Positions 33,168 through 50,011 are shown, counted from the first letter of the stretch. The stretch: DNA of 64,000 bases from Bradyrhizobium archetypum (GCF_013114835.1 NZ_JAAVLW010000007.1:1-64000), one strand, 5' to 3'. The notes: generated by a model from the sequence alone, not told the origin. Numbers and translations are program-made.

Positions 33168-33860
33168 ATGGCAATCGGAAAGCGTTTGAAGAAGGCCCGC
33201 GAGGGCATCGATCGCGAGAAGCTCTATCCGCTCGCGGATGCCATCAAGATGGTCAAGGAGCGCGCCAAGTCGAAGTTCGACGAGACGATCGAGATCGCGA
33301 TCAATCTCGGCGTCGACCCGCGTCACGCCGACCAGATGGTTCGCGGCGTCGTCAACCTGCCGAACGGCACCGGCCGCACCTTGCGCGTCGGTGTGTTCGC
33401 GCGCGGGGCGAAAGCGGAAGAAGCCAAGGCTGCGGGCGCTGACGTCGTCGGCGCCGAAGATCTCGTCGAGAAGGTGCAGGGCGGCAACATCGATTTCGAT
33501 CGCTGCATCGCCACCCCCGACATGATGCCGCTGGTGGGCCGCCTCGGTAAGGTGCTCGGCCCGCGCGGCATGATGCCGAACCCGAAGATCGGCACGGTGA
33601 CGATGGACGTCACCTCTGCCGTGAAGGGCGCCAAGGGCGGCTCGGTCGAATTCCGTGTCGAGAAGGCCGGCATCGTGCAGGCCGGCGTCGGCAAGGCGTC
33701 GTTCTCCGAGGAGAAGCTGGTGCAGAACGTCAAGGCATTGGCGGATGCGGTCGCAAAGGCCAAGCCGGCCGGAGCCAAGGGTACCTACATCCAGCGGGTG
33801 GCGGTGTCCTCCACCATGGGCCCGGGCGTCAAGGTCGAGCCCGGCACGCTGCTCGGCTAG
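33168..33860 (+). CDS. rplA: 50S ribosomal protein L1
   Basis: 230 residues, full length. The conserved core TPDMMPLVGRLGKVLGPRGM-MPNPKIGTVT and the C-terminal SSTMGPGVKV motif are present. It forms the L1 stalk that moves E-site tRNA and in many bacteria represses its own operon. Unlike the usual rplKAJL order, a strong hairpin and 4.9 kb of unrelated genes follow before rplJ. Confidence 0.98.
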   Translation: MAIGKRLKKAREGIDREKLYPLADAIKMVKERAKSKFDETIEIAINLGVDPRHADQMVRGVVNLPNGTGRTLRVGVFARGAKAEEAKAAGADVVGAEDLVEKVQGGNIDFDRCIATPDMMPLVGRLGKVLGPRGMMPNPKIGTVTMDVTSAVKGAKGGSVEFRVEKAGIVQAGVGKASFSEEKLVQNVKALADAVAKAKPAGAKGTYIQRVAVSSTMGPGVKVEPGTLLG

Positions 33861-33884
33861 TTCGTGGCGGATTAAGTGAATTGC

Positions 33885-33916
33885 AAGGGCGGAATCGGGT
33901 GACCGATTCCGCCCTT
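33885..33916 (+). terminator. terminator-like hairpin after rplA
   Basis: A perfect 14-bp stem (AAGGGCGGAATCGG with its complement, 33885-33898/33903-33916) and loop GTGA, followed by TGAGTTTG. It probably ends the secE-nusG-rplK-rplA transcript. Confidence 0.65.
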
Positions 33917-33977
33917 TGAGTTTGACCTCGCAGTTCGTAATCGTCGCGCCGCCGGACTTGGCAAGAAGGAAAAACAA

Positions 33978-34934
33978 ATGCCCGAGAAAGTCCTGATCTA
34001 TTCGCGTTTCCCAAAAGCGCAGATGGAGCGCTTCGGTGAACGTTTTGAACTCCTGAACGCCGCGGGCAAGCCTCCAAATGAAGTGTTCTCCGCCGAACAA
34101 CTCGCCGACATTCGCGCGCTGATCACGGCGGGGGGCACGCCGCTGCGCGCCGAAGCGATGGACATGATGCCGAAATTGGGCGCGATCATCTGCTACGGCA
34201 CCGGTTATGACGGCGTGGATCTCGATGCCGCGGCAAAGCGCAACATCGCCGTCGGCCACAGCCCCGGCGCGAATGCAGCCTCTGTGGCGGACATCGCGGT
34301 CACGCTGATGCTGGCGGCGACGCGGCGTCTGCTCGTGGCCGACCACTACGTGCGGGGCGGCAGTTGGGCGGCGGCAAAGCCTTCGCCGATGATGCGCCCG
34401 CAGGCGGGCATGCTCGGCCGCAGAATAGGCGTCTACGGCATGGGCGAGATCGGGCGCAAGATCGCGGCGCGCGTCGCGGCCTTCGAGACCGAGGTCGGCT
34501 ATTTCAGCCGCCGCCGGCACGACGTTCCCTATCAATATTTTTCAACGCTCGATGCGCTGGCCCAATGGTGCAGTGTCCTGATGATTGCGGTGCGGGCGGG
34601 GGCGGATACCCATCACGTCGTCAATGCCGACATCCTGCGCAAGCTCGGCAAGGACGGGTACGTCATCAACATTTCGCGCGGCTCGGTCATCGATCAGCCA
34701 GCGTTGGTCGCGGCGCTGAGCGACCAGACCATCGCCGGCGCGGGCCTCGACGTCTACGCAAAGGAGCCGCATGCGCCGGACGCCCTGATGGCGCTGCCCA
34801 ATGTCGTGCTCTCGCCCCATATCGGCGGCCATACGCTGGAATCGCATGTGGCGATGCAGAACTGCGTGCTGGCCAATCTCGACGCGTTCTTCGCCGGCAA
34901 ACCGCTCGCTTACCCCGTGACGTCAAGCTCCTGA
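33978..34934 (+). CDS. D-2-hydroxyacid dehydrogenase
   Basis: 318 residues. The NAD-binding Rossmann motif reads VYGMGEIGRKIA (about residues 152-163). The catalytic Arg lies in IAVRAGADTHHVV, the Glu in GAGLDVYAKEPHAP, and the His in LSPHIGGHT, so all three are present. SRRRH after the second strand, with Arg residues instead of an acidic residue, points to NADP(H), as in GhrB/hydroxypyruvate reductase-type enzymes. It interconverts a 2-oxo acid and a D-2-hydroxy acid. It ends overlapping the convergent tetR gene by 25 bases. Confidence 0.93.
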   Translation: MPEKVLIYSRFPKAQMERFGERFELLNAAGKPPNEVFSAEQLADIRALITAGGTPLRAEAMDMMPKLGAIICYGTGYDGVDLDAAAKRNIAVGHSPGANAASVADIAVTLMLAATRRLLVADHYVRGGSWAAAKPSPMMRPQAGMLGRRIGVYGMGEIGRKIAARVAAFETEVGYFSRRRHDVPYQYFSTLDALAQWCSVLMIAVRAGADTHHVVNADILRKLGKDGYVINISRGSVIDQPALVAALSDQTIAGAGLDVYAKEPHAPDALMALPNVVLSPHIGGHTLESHVAMQNCVLANLDAFFAGKPLAYPVTSSS

Positions 34935-35572
34935 TCGTCTCCGCGGTGCGCGAGCCCTTTGAGGTAGGCGCAAAACATATCCGCCATGGCGTCGGCATAG
35001 GTCTCGATCTCGGCAGGGGTTCGAGGACTTTCCGAAAACTGCTTTCCCACCGCGCTGAGCGTCGTTGTGATCAGCTCACCGACCAGTGCACGCGTCACCT
35101 CCGAGGCTTCGGGCAGCGCTTCCTGCATGAAGAGCCGGACGGTGCGGTCTCCCGACGCCCTCGCTTCGTGCGCCTCCGGCGCATCGCGGTAGAGCGGGGC
35201 AGCGTCATCGAGTGCGACACGCACCGGGGCCTCATCGCATTCCGAACGGATGAAGGCGTGGACCAGCGTACGCAGCCGTTCGAGCGGCGGTCTCCGGACG
35301 TCTTCAAGGATGCCGCGCAGCAGCTCGGTCGTCTGGAGCCATTCGTCGCTTTGGAGGCGGAAGAGGATCGCCGCCTTGTTCGGGAAGTATTGATACAGCG
35401 ATCCGACGCTGACGCCGGCCTTCTCGGCCACCCGCGCCGTGGTGAAGCGTTGCGCTCCTTCCTTCGCCAAAACCTGAACAGCAGCATCCAGGATCGCCGC
35501 GACGAGCTCGGTCGAGCGGGCCTGTTGGGGCCGTTTTCGCGAGGAAACTGAAGGGCTTCGACGATCGGTCAT
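34910..35572 (-). CDS. TetR-family transcription regulator
   Basis: 220 residues from the ATG at 35572; the open frame to 35815 overlaps the divergent gene and is not credible. The HTH reads STELVAAILDAAVQVLAKEG, FTTARVAEKAGVSVGSLYQY, FPNKAAILF. The C-terminal ligand domain is of the type found with AcrR-like repressors. It probably regulates the divergent O-methyltransferase gene through the palindrome at 35603-35616, and its 3' end overlaps the dehydrogenase gene tail to tail. Confidence 0.9.
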   Translation of the reverse strand: MTDRRSPSVSSRKRPQQARSTELVAAILDAAVQVLAKEGAQRFTTARVAEKAGVSVGSLYQYFPNKAAILFRLQSDEWLQTTELLRGILEDVRRPPLERLRTLVHAFIRSECDEAPVRVALDDAAPLYRDAPEAHEARASGDRTVRLFMQEALPEASEVTRALVGELITTTLSAVGKQFSESPRTPAEIETYADAMADMFCAYLKGLAHRGDDQELDVTG

Positions 35573-35602
35573 CAGGAGCGGCGGGAATGCGATTAGAAAA
35601 CG

Positions 35603-35616
35603 CGAATGATTAGTCG
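35603..35616. promoter_or_regulatory. candidate TetR operator
   Basis: The imperfect palindrome CGAATGATTAGTCG (10 of 14 symmetric) lies in an AT-rich stretch between the divergent tetR and O-methyltransferase genes, 31 bases from the tetR start. Confidence 0.4.
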
Positions 35617-35665
35617 TATTTTTAATCCGGCGCAAGAACGCGCTCACCCCAGACCGGAGACCTGC

Positions 35666-36337
35666 ATGACTACCCTGACCACCACCCCGCTCGCACCCCT
35701 GTTGGATCGCCTGTTCGAAGAGGCCCATGCGGCCTCGGCGGAGACCGAGGCAGCCGTGGCCGACCTCTCGCACGAAGCCCGGGCGCGCATGACGCGAAGC
35801 AAGACCGATTACCACGACCTCTATGTGCGTTTGAAGAATGCGCCGCTCGCCATCTCACGACAGACCGGCGCGCTGCTCTATATGCTGGCGCGAAGCGCTC
35901 GCGCGCGGACGATCGTTGAGTTCGGGACCTCGTTCGGCATCTCGACCCTGCATCTCGCCGCGGCGCTGCGGGACAATGGCGGCGGCCGCTTGATCACCAG
36001 CGAGTTCGAGCCATCCAAGGTGGCGCGGGCCCGCGACAATTTGAGCTCCGGCGATCTCATCGACCTCGTGGAGATCCGGGAAGGGGACGCCCTGCAGACG
36101 CTCAGCGCCGATCTTCCCGATGCGATCGACCTGCTGCTGCTCGACGGGGCCAAAGCGCTCTATCCGGAAATCCTGAGCCTGGTCGAGAGCCGCCTTCGGC
36201 CGGGTGCCTTAATCGTCGCCGACAATGCCGATGACAGCCCCGATTATCTGGCGCGCGTGCGCGCGCCGGCCAGCGGCTATCTCTCCACGCCATTCGGCGA
36301 GGACGTCGAGCTATCCATGCGGATCGGTTCCTGCTGA
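35666..36337 (+). CDS. class I O-methyltransferase (COMT-like)
   Basis: 223 residues from the ATG at 35666 (GGAGACC upstream). SAM motif I is IVEFGTSFGISTLHLAAAL, the acidic end of strand 2 is SEFEPSKVARARDNL, and the metal-binding LLLLDGAKALYPEIL and ADNADDSPDYL follow the catechol O-methyltransferase pattern. It methylates a hydroxyl, probably aromatic, with a divalent metal. Divergent from tetR, so it is likely the induced target. Confidence 0.9.
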   Translation: MTTLTTTPLAPLLDRLFEEAHAASAETEAAVADLSHEARARMTRSKTDYHDLYVRLKNAPLAISRQTGALLYMLARSARARTIVEFGTSFGISTLHLAAALRDNGGGRLITSEFEPSKVARARDNLSSGDLIDLVEIREGDALQTLSADLPDAIDLLLLDGAKALYPEILSLVESRLRPGALIVADNADDSPDYLARVRAPASGYLSTPFGEDVELSMRIGSC

Positions 36338-36348
36338 CCGATCCGCAT
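36317..36348. terminator. bidirectional hairpin between convergent genes
   Basis: A perfect 12-bp stem (ATGCGGATCGGT with its complement, 36317-36328/36337-36348) spans the O-methyltransferase stop and the end of the sigma factor gene. No T run follows on either strand. Confidence 0.4.
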
Positions 36349-37236
36349 TCAACTGGGGCGCGGCGCGTGACGCAGCTTGTCGGGATTGCGAACGACATAG
36401 ATCGCGGCGATTTTCTCGCCGTCGATCGCCATGCTCAGGGTGAGGTCGAGTTCGTCATCCAGATAGAGCAGGGCGCCGATCGCGCCGTTGATGACAGCCG
36501 GCTCGACGCGGACCTCCTGGCCGGCGGTCGTGCCGGCGATGCCGACGAAGAAGCGCGCGACCTTGTCTTTCCCGACAATCGGATTGCGCGCTGCGAATTT
36601 GCGGCCGCCGCCGTCGGTGATCGCAACCGCGTCCTCGCGCAGCAATTCAGCCAGCCGGCTGACATCGCCGCTGGCAACCGCTTCGCTGAAAGCACGCAGG
36701 AGGCGCGCGTGATTGTCCGGCGCGGCCGCGGGTAGCGGACGGTTGGCACGCACCGCCCGGCGGGCACGCGAGGCAAGTTGACGGCAGGCGGCCTCGCTAT
36801 GGTCGAGCATCGCTGCGATTTCGGAAAACGGCGTGTCGAACACGTCGTGAAGCAGGAACGCCGCCCGCTCCATCGGAGAAAGCCGGTCCAACGCCAGCAA
36901 CAAGGCGAACGATAGGTCGTCAGCCAGTTCGGTGGCGGCGTCGGCCGACAGACTTTCCGCGTCGAACACGGGCTCCGGAAGCCAAGGACCGATATAGATC
37001 TCCCGCTGCGCCTTGGCACTCTTCAGGCGGTCGAGACAAAGCCGGGTCACGGCGGTGACGAGAAAGGCCTCTGCGTTGTGCACGTCCTGCGCGCCGGCAA
37101 AGCGCAGATAGGCGTCCTGGACGACGTCTTCCGCGTCGCTGCGGCTGCCGAGCATGCGATAGGCGAGCCCAAGCAGGCGCCCGCGATAGGGCGCCAGCGG
37201 ATCACTGTCATGCGGCCTGCTTGACGACGTCGACAT
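36349..37236 (-). CDS. ECF41-family sigma factor with SnoaL-like C-terminal domain
   Basis: 295 residues from the ATG at 37236. Sigma region 2 (APYRGRLLGLAYRMLGSRSD, AEDVVQDAYLRF) and region 4 (LDRLSPMERAAFLLHDVFDT, FSEIAAMLDHSEAACRQLAS) are followed by about 110 residues of a SnoaL/NTF2-like domain (LLRAFSEAVASGDVSRLAEL, VGKDKVARFFVGIAG), which modulates activity in place of an anti-sigma factor. This three-part layout defines ECF41. ECF41 genes are known to drive carboxymuconolactone-decarboxylase-like, oxidoreductase or epimerase genes, and exactly such a gene overlaps its 5' end by 29 bases. Confidence 0.93.
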   Translation of the reverse strand: MSTSSSRPHDSDPLAPYRGRLLGLAYRMLGSRSDAEDVVQDAYLRFAGAQDVHNAEAFLVTAVTRLCLDRLKSAKAQREIYIGPWLPEPVFDAESLSADAATELADDLSFALLLALDRLSPMERAAFLLHDVFDTPFSEIAAMLDHSEAACRQLASRARRAVRANRPLPAAAPDNHARLLRAFSEAVASGDVSRLAELLREDAVAITDGGGRKFAARNPIVGKDKVARFFVGIAGTTAGQEVRVEPAVINGAIGALLYLDDELDLTLSMAIDGEKIAAIYVVRNPDKLRHAPRPS

Positions 37237-37753
37237 TGTGTCCACTCACGCTGACGCGGCGGCACTCCTTGGCATAGCCGAGGCCCGCCTTCACCATCGG
37301 GAACATGCGGCCCAGTTGCAGCGCCAGCGTGAGATCTATCACGCCTTTCTGGCCCCATTGGGCCCGGACGGCATCGCGAAACTCGTCCTCCTCGGAAGCC
37401 CGGCGCACCACGGCGTCGGCGAACCGGAAGCCAAGCGTGGTCGCGTCATTCATTGCCCGGGGATCGCGGCGGAGCACCGCCTCGATCTGGTCCTTCGCCA
37501 TGCCGGCCTCCAGCGCCATGTCGACGATCAGTTGTGTGCAGGGGCCGCAGTCCTCGGCCAATGCGCCGACGATCTTGGCTGCGAAACTCGCGTCGACCGG
37601 GACCGACTCGCGGTGGGCAGCCGCCTTCATGAGGGGCGCAAACTTGAAGAAGGCGGAAGGGGAGACGTTCAGTATCATTTCGAGATAGCTGACGTCATAA
37701 CCAAACCGCTTGGCAAAGGCGCGCAGGCTGCGGCGCGCGATCCAACTACGCAT
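37208..37753 (-). CDS. carboxymuconolactone decarboxylase/AhpD-like protein
   Basis: 181 residues with the redox-type C-x-x-C in AEDCGPCTQLIVDMALE (about residues 67-83), followed by the helical core of the AhpD-like fold. The motif fits a peroxidase- or thiol-linked activity as in AhpD. The natural partner of an ECF41 sigma factor. It is cotranscribed: its 5' end overlaps the reading frame of the upstream membrane-protein remnant by 8 bases and its 3' end overlaps the sigma gene. Confidence 0.9.
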   Translation of the reverse strand: MRSWIARRSLRAFAKRFGYDVSYLEMILNVSPSAFFKFAPLMKAAAHRESVPVDASFAAKIVGALAEDCGPCTQLIVDMALEAGMAKDQIEAVLRRDPRAMNDATTLGFRFADAVVRRASEEDEFRDAVRAQWGQKGVIDLTLALQLGRMFPMVKAGLGYAKECRRVSVSGHNVDVVKQAA

Positions 37754-38122
37754 GATGTTCTCCTTGGTTGGGGAAGGCGGAATAGAGAGCGATTGCCGAT
37801 GGCAGCACGATCGCGAGCAGGTCGAAGGCCGGGTAGCGGCTGTGGCCGCCTGCCATGATGATCAGATGAAGCAGGGCATGGACGGCCAGGAACCCGGCGC
37901 CCGCGACGGCGGCCGGCCAGTACTCGGCCGCCATGCCCGCGCGGCCAGCGCCAGGCCCGCAACGACGAACGCGGCGCCGATGTCCTGGACAAAATGTGGA
38001 TTATAGGGACCGGTATCGGTCACGCCGGGCACGGTTTCGTACCAGAGGCGGCCGGCCGCAAGCATGGCCAGCCCATTTAGGACCGTAGGTATTGCGAGAA
38101 TTGCCGCCAGCGGACGCCGCAT
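37746..38122 (-). pseudogene. four-helix membrane protein with a 1-base frameshift
   Basis: From the ATG at 38122, with a perfect AGGAGG upstream, the frame reads MRRPLAAILAIPTVLNGLAM through DIGAAFVVAGLALAAR. Near 37935 the sensible continuation (AAEYWPAAVAGAGFLAVHAL, LHLIIMAGGH) moves to another frame and ends at 37746. Together they give a ~125-residue protein of four helices of a kind often seen beside ECF41 units. The shift lies in GCGCGGGC; one missing G would explain it. Either a young pseudogene or a sequencing error. Confidence 0.65.
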
Positions 38123-38141
38123 GGGAACCTCCTGCGGCCAA

Positions 38142-38168
38142 GACGAGCCAGATGAGCCCGTTGTGACG
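38142..38168 (-). promoter_or_regulatory. ECF41-dependent promoter
   Basis: On the minus strand CGTCACA (38168-38162) and CGTC (38145-38142) are separated by 16 bases. The published ECF41 consensus is TGTCACA, 16 bases, CGTC. It lies 20 bases before the start of the membrane-protein gene and so drives the whole three-gene unit, including the sigma factor itself. Confidence 0.8.
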
Positions 38169-38519
38169 GAACGCGTTAGAATTTTCGGATTTCGGGCGAA
38201 AAATATTTGCGGCGGCCGATGAGTAAGTTGGTGTGAATTTTGCTCTTGGCAAGCCGGGTGAGATTCGGTAAACAACCGCTTCCGGGCGTGCTGGCCGTTG
38301 CTGGCACGTCTGTGCACGCATTCCGAAAACCAGACACGGTAGGAGATCATTCCTTTCAGGACATCCGCTTGGATTGCTCGAAAGGAAGGAAAACTCATCG
38401 CTTCGGTGGGATGCGGCAGGGGTCCTTCGGCTTGCCGGATGACCTCGATCCTGTCCGAGACTGCAGGCGCCCGCGAAGAAATACAAGTTTCTCCAACGGC
38501 TTAATTTCACGGCCTGCAT

Positions 38520-38752
38520 AGACGGGTGAAGACCGGATTTCGCCTTAACGCCGCCTCCCGCGGCGCCATGGCTGATTTGGTTCGAACCTCGACACCCCGC
38601 GCCATCTGGTTCGGGAGGGCAGGCTTTTAAGATGTCGTCTGCCCGGCGTGTCCTGAAGACTGGTGTCTTGAGGTCAGGTTTTGGGTGAGACGACGGGTGC
38701 AACCCGGTGGTCTCGCTCGTAAGCGAAGGCCGCCAACCGGAGAGAGCTTGCT
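38520..38752 (+). promoter_or_regulatory. rplJL leader (L10-type)
   Basis: The 230 bases before rplJ hold several GC-rich hairpins, the last being GGTGGTC-TCGCT-CGTA-AGCGA-AGGCCGCC (about 38706-38734) just before the SD GGAGAGAG. This is where the L10(L12)4 complex binds to repress rplJL in other bacteria. The 350 bases before it contain only the ECF41 promoter and no gene. Confidence 0.45.
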
Positions 38753-39271
38753 GTGGAAAGAGCGGCAAAAAAGGACGCGGTTGAAGCGCTGAACGGGGTC
38801 TTCAAGACCACGGGCGTCGCGATCGTGGCTCACTATTCCGGCCTCACCGTAGCCCAGATGCAGAAGCTGCGCATGCAGATGAAGCAGGCGGGCGCGTCGG
38901 TGAAGGTCTCGAAAAACCGTCTCGCCAAAATTGCTCTTGAAGGCACTGACGTCGTTGCCATCGGCTCCCTGTTGAAGGGGCCGACCGTGATCGCCACTTC
39001 GAACGATCCGGTAGCGGCGCCGAAGGTTGCCATCGAATTCGCCAAGGCGAACGAGAAGTTCGTCATTCTCGGCGGCTCGATGGGTAAAACCGTCCTGGAT
39101 GTGAACGGCGTGAAGGCGCTTGCCTCGCTGCCGTCGCTGGACGAACTGCGCGGCAAGCTTGTCGGCCTCATCGTGGCGCCGGCGACCAAGATTGCGCAGC
39201 TCTCCACCGCGCCCGCGGCCAAGCTCGCGCGCGTCATTCAGGCTCATGCCTCAAAGGGCGAAGCGGCCTGA
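38753..39271 (+). CDS. rplJ: 50S ribosomal protein L10
   Basis: 172 residues from a GTG at 38753 (GGAGAGAG upstream). The N-terminal rRNA-binding part (VEALNGVFKTTGVAIVAHYS, MKQAGASVKVSKNRLAKIAL) and the C-terminal helix that carries the L7/L12 dimers (TAPAAKLARVIQAHASKG) are complete. It forms the base of the ribosomal stalk and acts as the operon's repressor in other bacteria. Confidence 0.97.
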   Translation: MERAAKKDAVEALNGVFKTTGVAIVAHYSGLTVAQMQKLRMQMKQAGASVKVSKNRLAKIALEGTDVVAIGSLLKGPTVIATSNDPVAAPKVAIEFAKANEKFVILGGSMGKTVLDVNGVKALASLPSLDELRGKLVGLIVAPATKIAQLSTAPAAKLARVIQAHASKGEAA

Positions 39272-39325
39272 CCCTTCGCTAATCTCAAACCTGGTTCGAA
39301 ACCAAACGTTTAAGGAAATAGATCA

Positions 39326-39706
39326 ATGGCTGACTTGCAGAAAATCGTCGACGACCTCTCGAGCCTCACCGTGCTCGAAGCCGCCGAACTCGCGAAGCTC
39401 CTCGAAGAGAAGTGGGGCGTTTCGGCCGCTGCGGCTGTGGCCGTGGCCGGTCCCGCCGCTGGTGGCGGTGGCGCTGCCGCTCCGGCTGAAGAAAAGACCG
39501 ACTTCACCGTCGTGCTGGCCGCCGCCGGCGACAAGAAGATCGAAGTCATCAAGGAAGTCCGCGCCATCACCGGCCTGGGCCTGAAGGAAGCCAAGGACCT
39601 CGTCGAAGGCGCTCCGAAGCCGCTGAAGGAAGGCGTGAACAAGGAAGAAGCCGACAAGATCAAGGCCCAGCTCGAAAAGGCCGGCGCCAAGGTTGAGCTG
39701 AAGTAA
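39326..39706 (+). CDS. rplL: 50S ribosomal protein L7/L12
   Basis: 126 residues: an N-terminal dimerisation domain (LQKIVDDLSSLTVLEAAELA), an Ala/Gly-rich hinge (VAVAGPAAGGGGAAAPAEEK), and the C-terminal factor-binding domain (EKTDFTVVLAAAGDKKIEVI, LGLKEAKDLVEGAPKPLKEG). It recruits translation GTPases. Present in several copies per ribosome, it is expected to be more highly expressed than its neighbours. Confidence 0.98.
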   Translation: MADLQKIVDDLSSLTVLEAAELAKLLEEKWGVSAAAAVAVAGPAAGGGGAAAPAEEKTDFTVVLAAAGDKKIEVIKEVRAITGLGLKEAKDLVEGAPKPLKEGVNKEEADKIKAQLEKAGAKVELK

Positions 39707-39725
39707 GCGTAGTACACAGAAAAGT

Positions 39726-39761
39726 GTGGGGATTCGCGGGGTTAGCCCCTCGAATCTCCAC
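39726..39761 (+). promoter_or_regulatory. rplL-rpoB intercistronic hairpin (attenuator candidate)
   Basis: A 16-pair stem with one mismatch and one G-U (39726-39741 with 39746-39761, loop TTAG-type) lies 20 bases after rplL. In E. coli an attenuator and an RNase III site at this place lower rpoBC expression relative to rplJL. The remaining 315 bases to rpoB hold no gene. Confidence 0.55.
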
Positions 39762-40077
39762 GATTCCGCCGCCATATCGTGGCGGCAGCAGGAAAACGCG
39801 GCAGGCGGTGGGGACGGCAGGGTTCCCGACGTAAGCCGTTGGGAGACAGTCAGATTTCGGGCTTTTTCAGTCCGTGAAGCCACCAGTTATGACGGGCGGG
39901 TGCGGTCATGCGCCCCGCGCGTCGTTTTGCGTTTTGAAGGTCTAAAGTGCGGGTTCAGGACTTAATTCCTGAAATTGGGCTTTGTTCCTTTTGAGCGGTT
40001 CGAAATTCAACCCGGGGGCGATGGCAGTCGCGCTTCGGAAGGTTCGCCCACAAGGGCGACGAAAATGAGAGGCCACG

Positions 40078-44196
<4,119 letters not shown>

Positions 44197-44318
44197 CACG
44201 AGGATTTCATGCCCGGCGAATCGCCGGGCATTCGCGCTCCGCTCGGACGTTGAGCGGGGCGCGCTCCAAAGAGTTTCGAATTTGCTGCCGGTGACGACCG
44301 GCACGCGAGGAGAAGACG

Positions 44319-48518
<4,200 letters not shown>

Positions 48519-48538
48519 GCTTCATTCCGATCGACAAG

Positions 48539-48569
48539 AAAGCCGGCTGCCAAGCCGGCTTTTTCTTTT
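48539..48569 (+). terminator. rpoBC terminator
   Basis: A 10-bp stem (AAAGCCGGCT/AGCCGGCTTT, loop GCCA) is followed by TTTTTCTTTT. It ends 50 bases after the rpoC stop. Confidence 0.9.
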
Positions 48570-48663
48570 GCGGCAAGGGATAGCAGGCTTCACCCCCACG
48601 GGTGACGCCTGCTATCACTCAGGGAATGGCATCCTGCCATAACCGGAATAGTTGCAATTCCTC

Positions 48664-49761
48664 ATGAGCGATTTGGCTCATCTTGAACCCCTGATCGACC
48701 GTATCTACGAGGCGGGGCTCATTCCCTCCCTTTGGCCGGCTGTGCTCGGCGAACTCGGTGCGGCGGTCGGCGGCAATGGCGGCTTTCTGTTCGGTGTGCG
48801 CGACGGCTATGTCAGCGCGGTCAATTCCGTCGAATATGACCAGCTCATGCCCGTTTTCATGAAAGACGGATGGAGCGAGCGCGACCCGAATCTGCCGCGC
48901 GCCCTTGCCCTCAATCGTGCGGGCTTCGTCACCGACTATGACCTCCTTTCCGAGCAGGAGATCGCGACCAACGAGGTCTATTGCAACTTTTACCGCAAGC
49001 ACGGCATCGGCTACCGGGCCGGTACGATCATTTCGATGCCGAGCGGCGATTCAATCGCGATCGTGATGCCGCGGCATCAGGATAACGGCCCGGTGCCGCA
49101 AGAGGTGGTCGATCTGCTGGATGGACTGCGGCCGCATCTGGCCCGGGCCTCCCTCGCGGCAAACCGTCTTGGCTTCGAGCGCGCACGTGCCCAGGTTGAT
49201 GCGCTGCAGGGGTTGGGACTGCCGGGCGCGGTGCTGCGCGGAGCCGGCCAGGTGTTCGCGGCTAACGGCTTGTTCGATGCACTGATGCCTTCGCTGTTCC
49301 AGGATCGCGCGCAACGCGTGACGGTAACGGATGTCGCCGCGGACACGCTGCTGGCCGAAGCGCTCGATATGCTGCCGCTTGCCGGCGGCCGGACGGTGAA
49401 ATCCATCCCGGTTGCCGCGACAGCGGCGCACGTGCCGATGGTGCTGCATGTCGTCCCAGTGCGCGGTTCCGCACGCGATATGTTCACGCAGGCTAGCGCG
49501 CTACTGGTCGTGACACCGGTCGACCGCGCTGCGGTGCCGACCGCGGAAGTCCTGCAAGGCCTGTTCGACTTGACGCCAGCGGAGGCGCGCGTGGCGCGGG
49601 GCATCGGCCGGGCCGAAACCCTCGACGCGCTCGCCGATGCGACCGGCGTCAACCGGGAAACGGTGCGCAGCCAGCTCAAGGCGGTGCTGTCGAAGACCGG
49701 TCTGTCGCGCCAGCAGGAGCTTGTCAGCCTGCTCGCCGGCAAGGCGCTCCGGGGCGGCTAG
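48664..49761 (+). CDS. LuxR-type HTH transcription regulator
   Basis: 365 residues from the ATG at 48664; a TTG four codons earlier is the alternative, and neither has a strong SD. The C-terminal ~65 residues are a LuxR-type helix-turn-helix (FDLTPAEARVARGIGRAETL, then ADATGVNRETVRSQLKAVLS, KTGLSRQQELVSLL). The N-terminal ~280 residues form a PAS/GAF-like sensory part with no recognised cofactor residues (FLFGVRDGYVSAVNSVEYDQ). It opens the insert between rpoC and rpsL and could regulate the following flavoenzyme genes; it has its own terminator. Confidence 0.8.
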   Translation: MSDLAHLEPLIDRIYEAGLIPSLWPAVLGELGAAVGGNGGFLFGVRDGYVSAVNSVEYDQLMPVFMKDGWSERDPNLPRALALNRAGFVTDYDLLSEQEIATNEVYCNFYRKHGIGYRAGTIISMPSGDSIAIVMPRHQDNGPVPQEVVDLLDGLRPHLARASLAANRLGFERARAQVDALQGLGLPGAVLRGAGQVFAANGLFDALMPSLFQDRAQRVTVTDVAADTLLAEALDMLPLAGGRTVKSIPVAATAAHVPMVLHVVPVRGSARDMFTQASALLVVTPVDRAAVPTAEVLQGLFDLTPAEARVARGIGRAETLDALADATGVNRETVRSQLKAVLSKTGLSRQQELVSLLAGKALRGG

Positions 49762-49809
49762 ATCGCACGCACCGGATTTATACGGGGCGGAAAGGCCACA
49801 CTTCCCGCC

Positions 49810-49875
49810 TGCGGAATAAGGCTTCCGCAAGAATACGGTGCGAAGACAAACGGCCGGCACAAGCCGGCCTTTTTG
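49810..49875 (+). terminator. tandem hairpins, second a rho-independent terminator
   Basis: TGCGGAA/TTCCGCA (49810-49829) is followed by GGCCGGC-ACAA-GCCGGCC (49852-49869) and TTTTTG. The second is a standard terminator for the LuxR-type gene. Confidence 0.75.
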
Positions 49876-50011
49876 CTGCTTTCTTTCATTGCTGCGTTGC
49901 AAGGACCCTGCTTTGTTCATCTTCCCTTCAGGGTGAAAAGCGCTTTTGCTAATGCGGTTTAGACCGGCTGATTTCCTATAGGCAGGGGAGCCGGAGGGCG
50001 ACGGAACAGAC

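Noticed and set aside
38229..38243. Sigma-54-like GG-N10-GC element
   Set aside because: Spacing fits, but the -24 half is poor (TGGTGT instead of TGGCAC), no activator site is seen and the nearest downstream gene on that strand is rplJ, 500 bases away.
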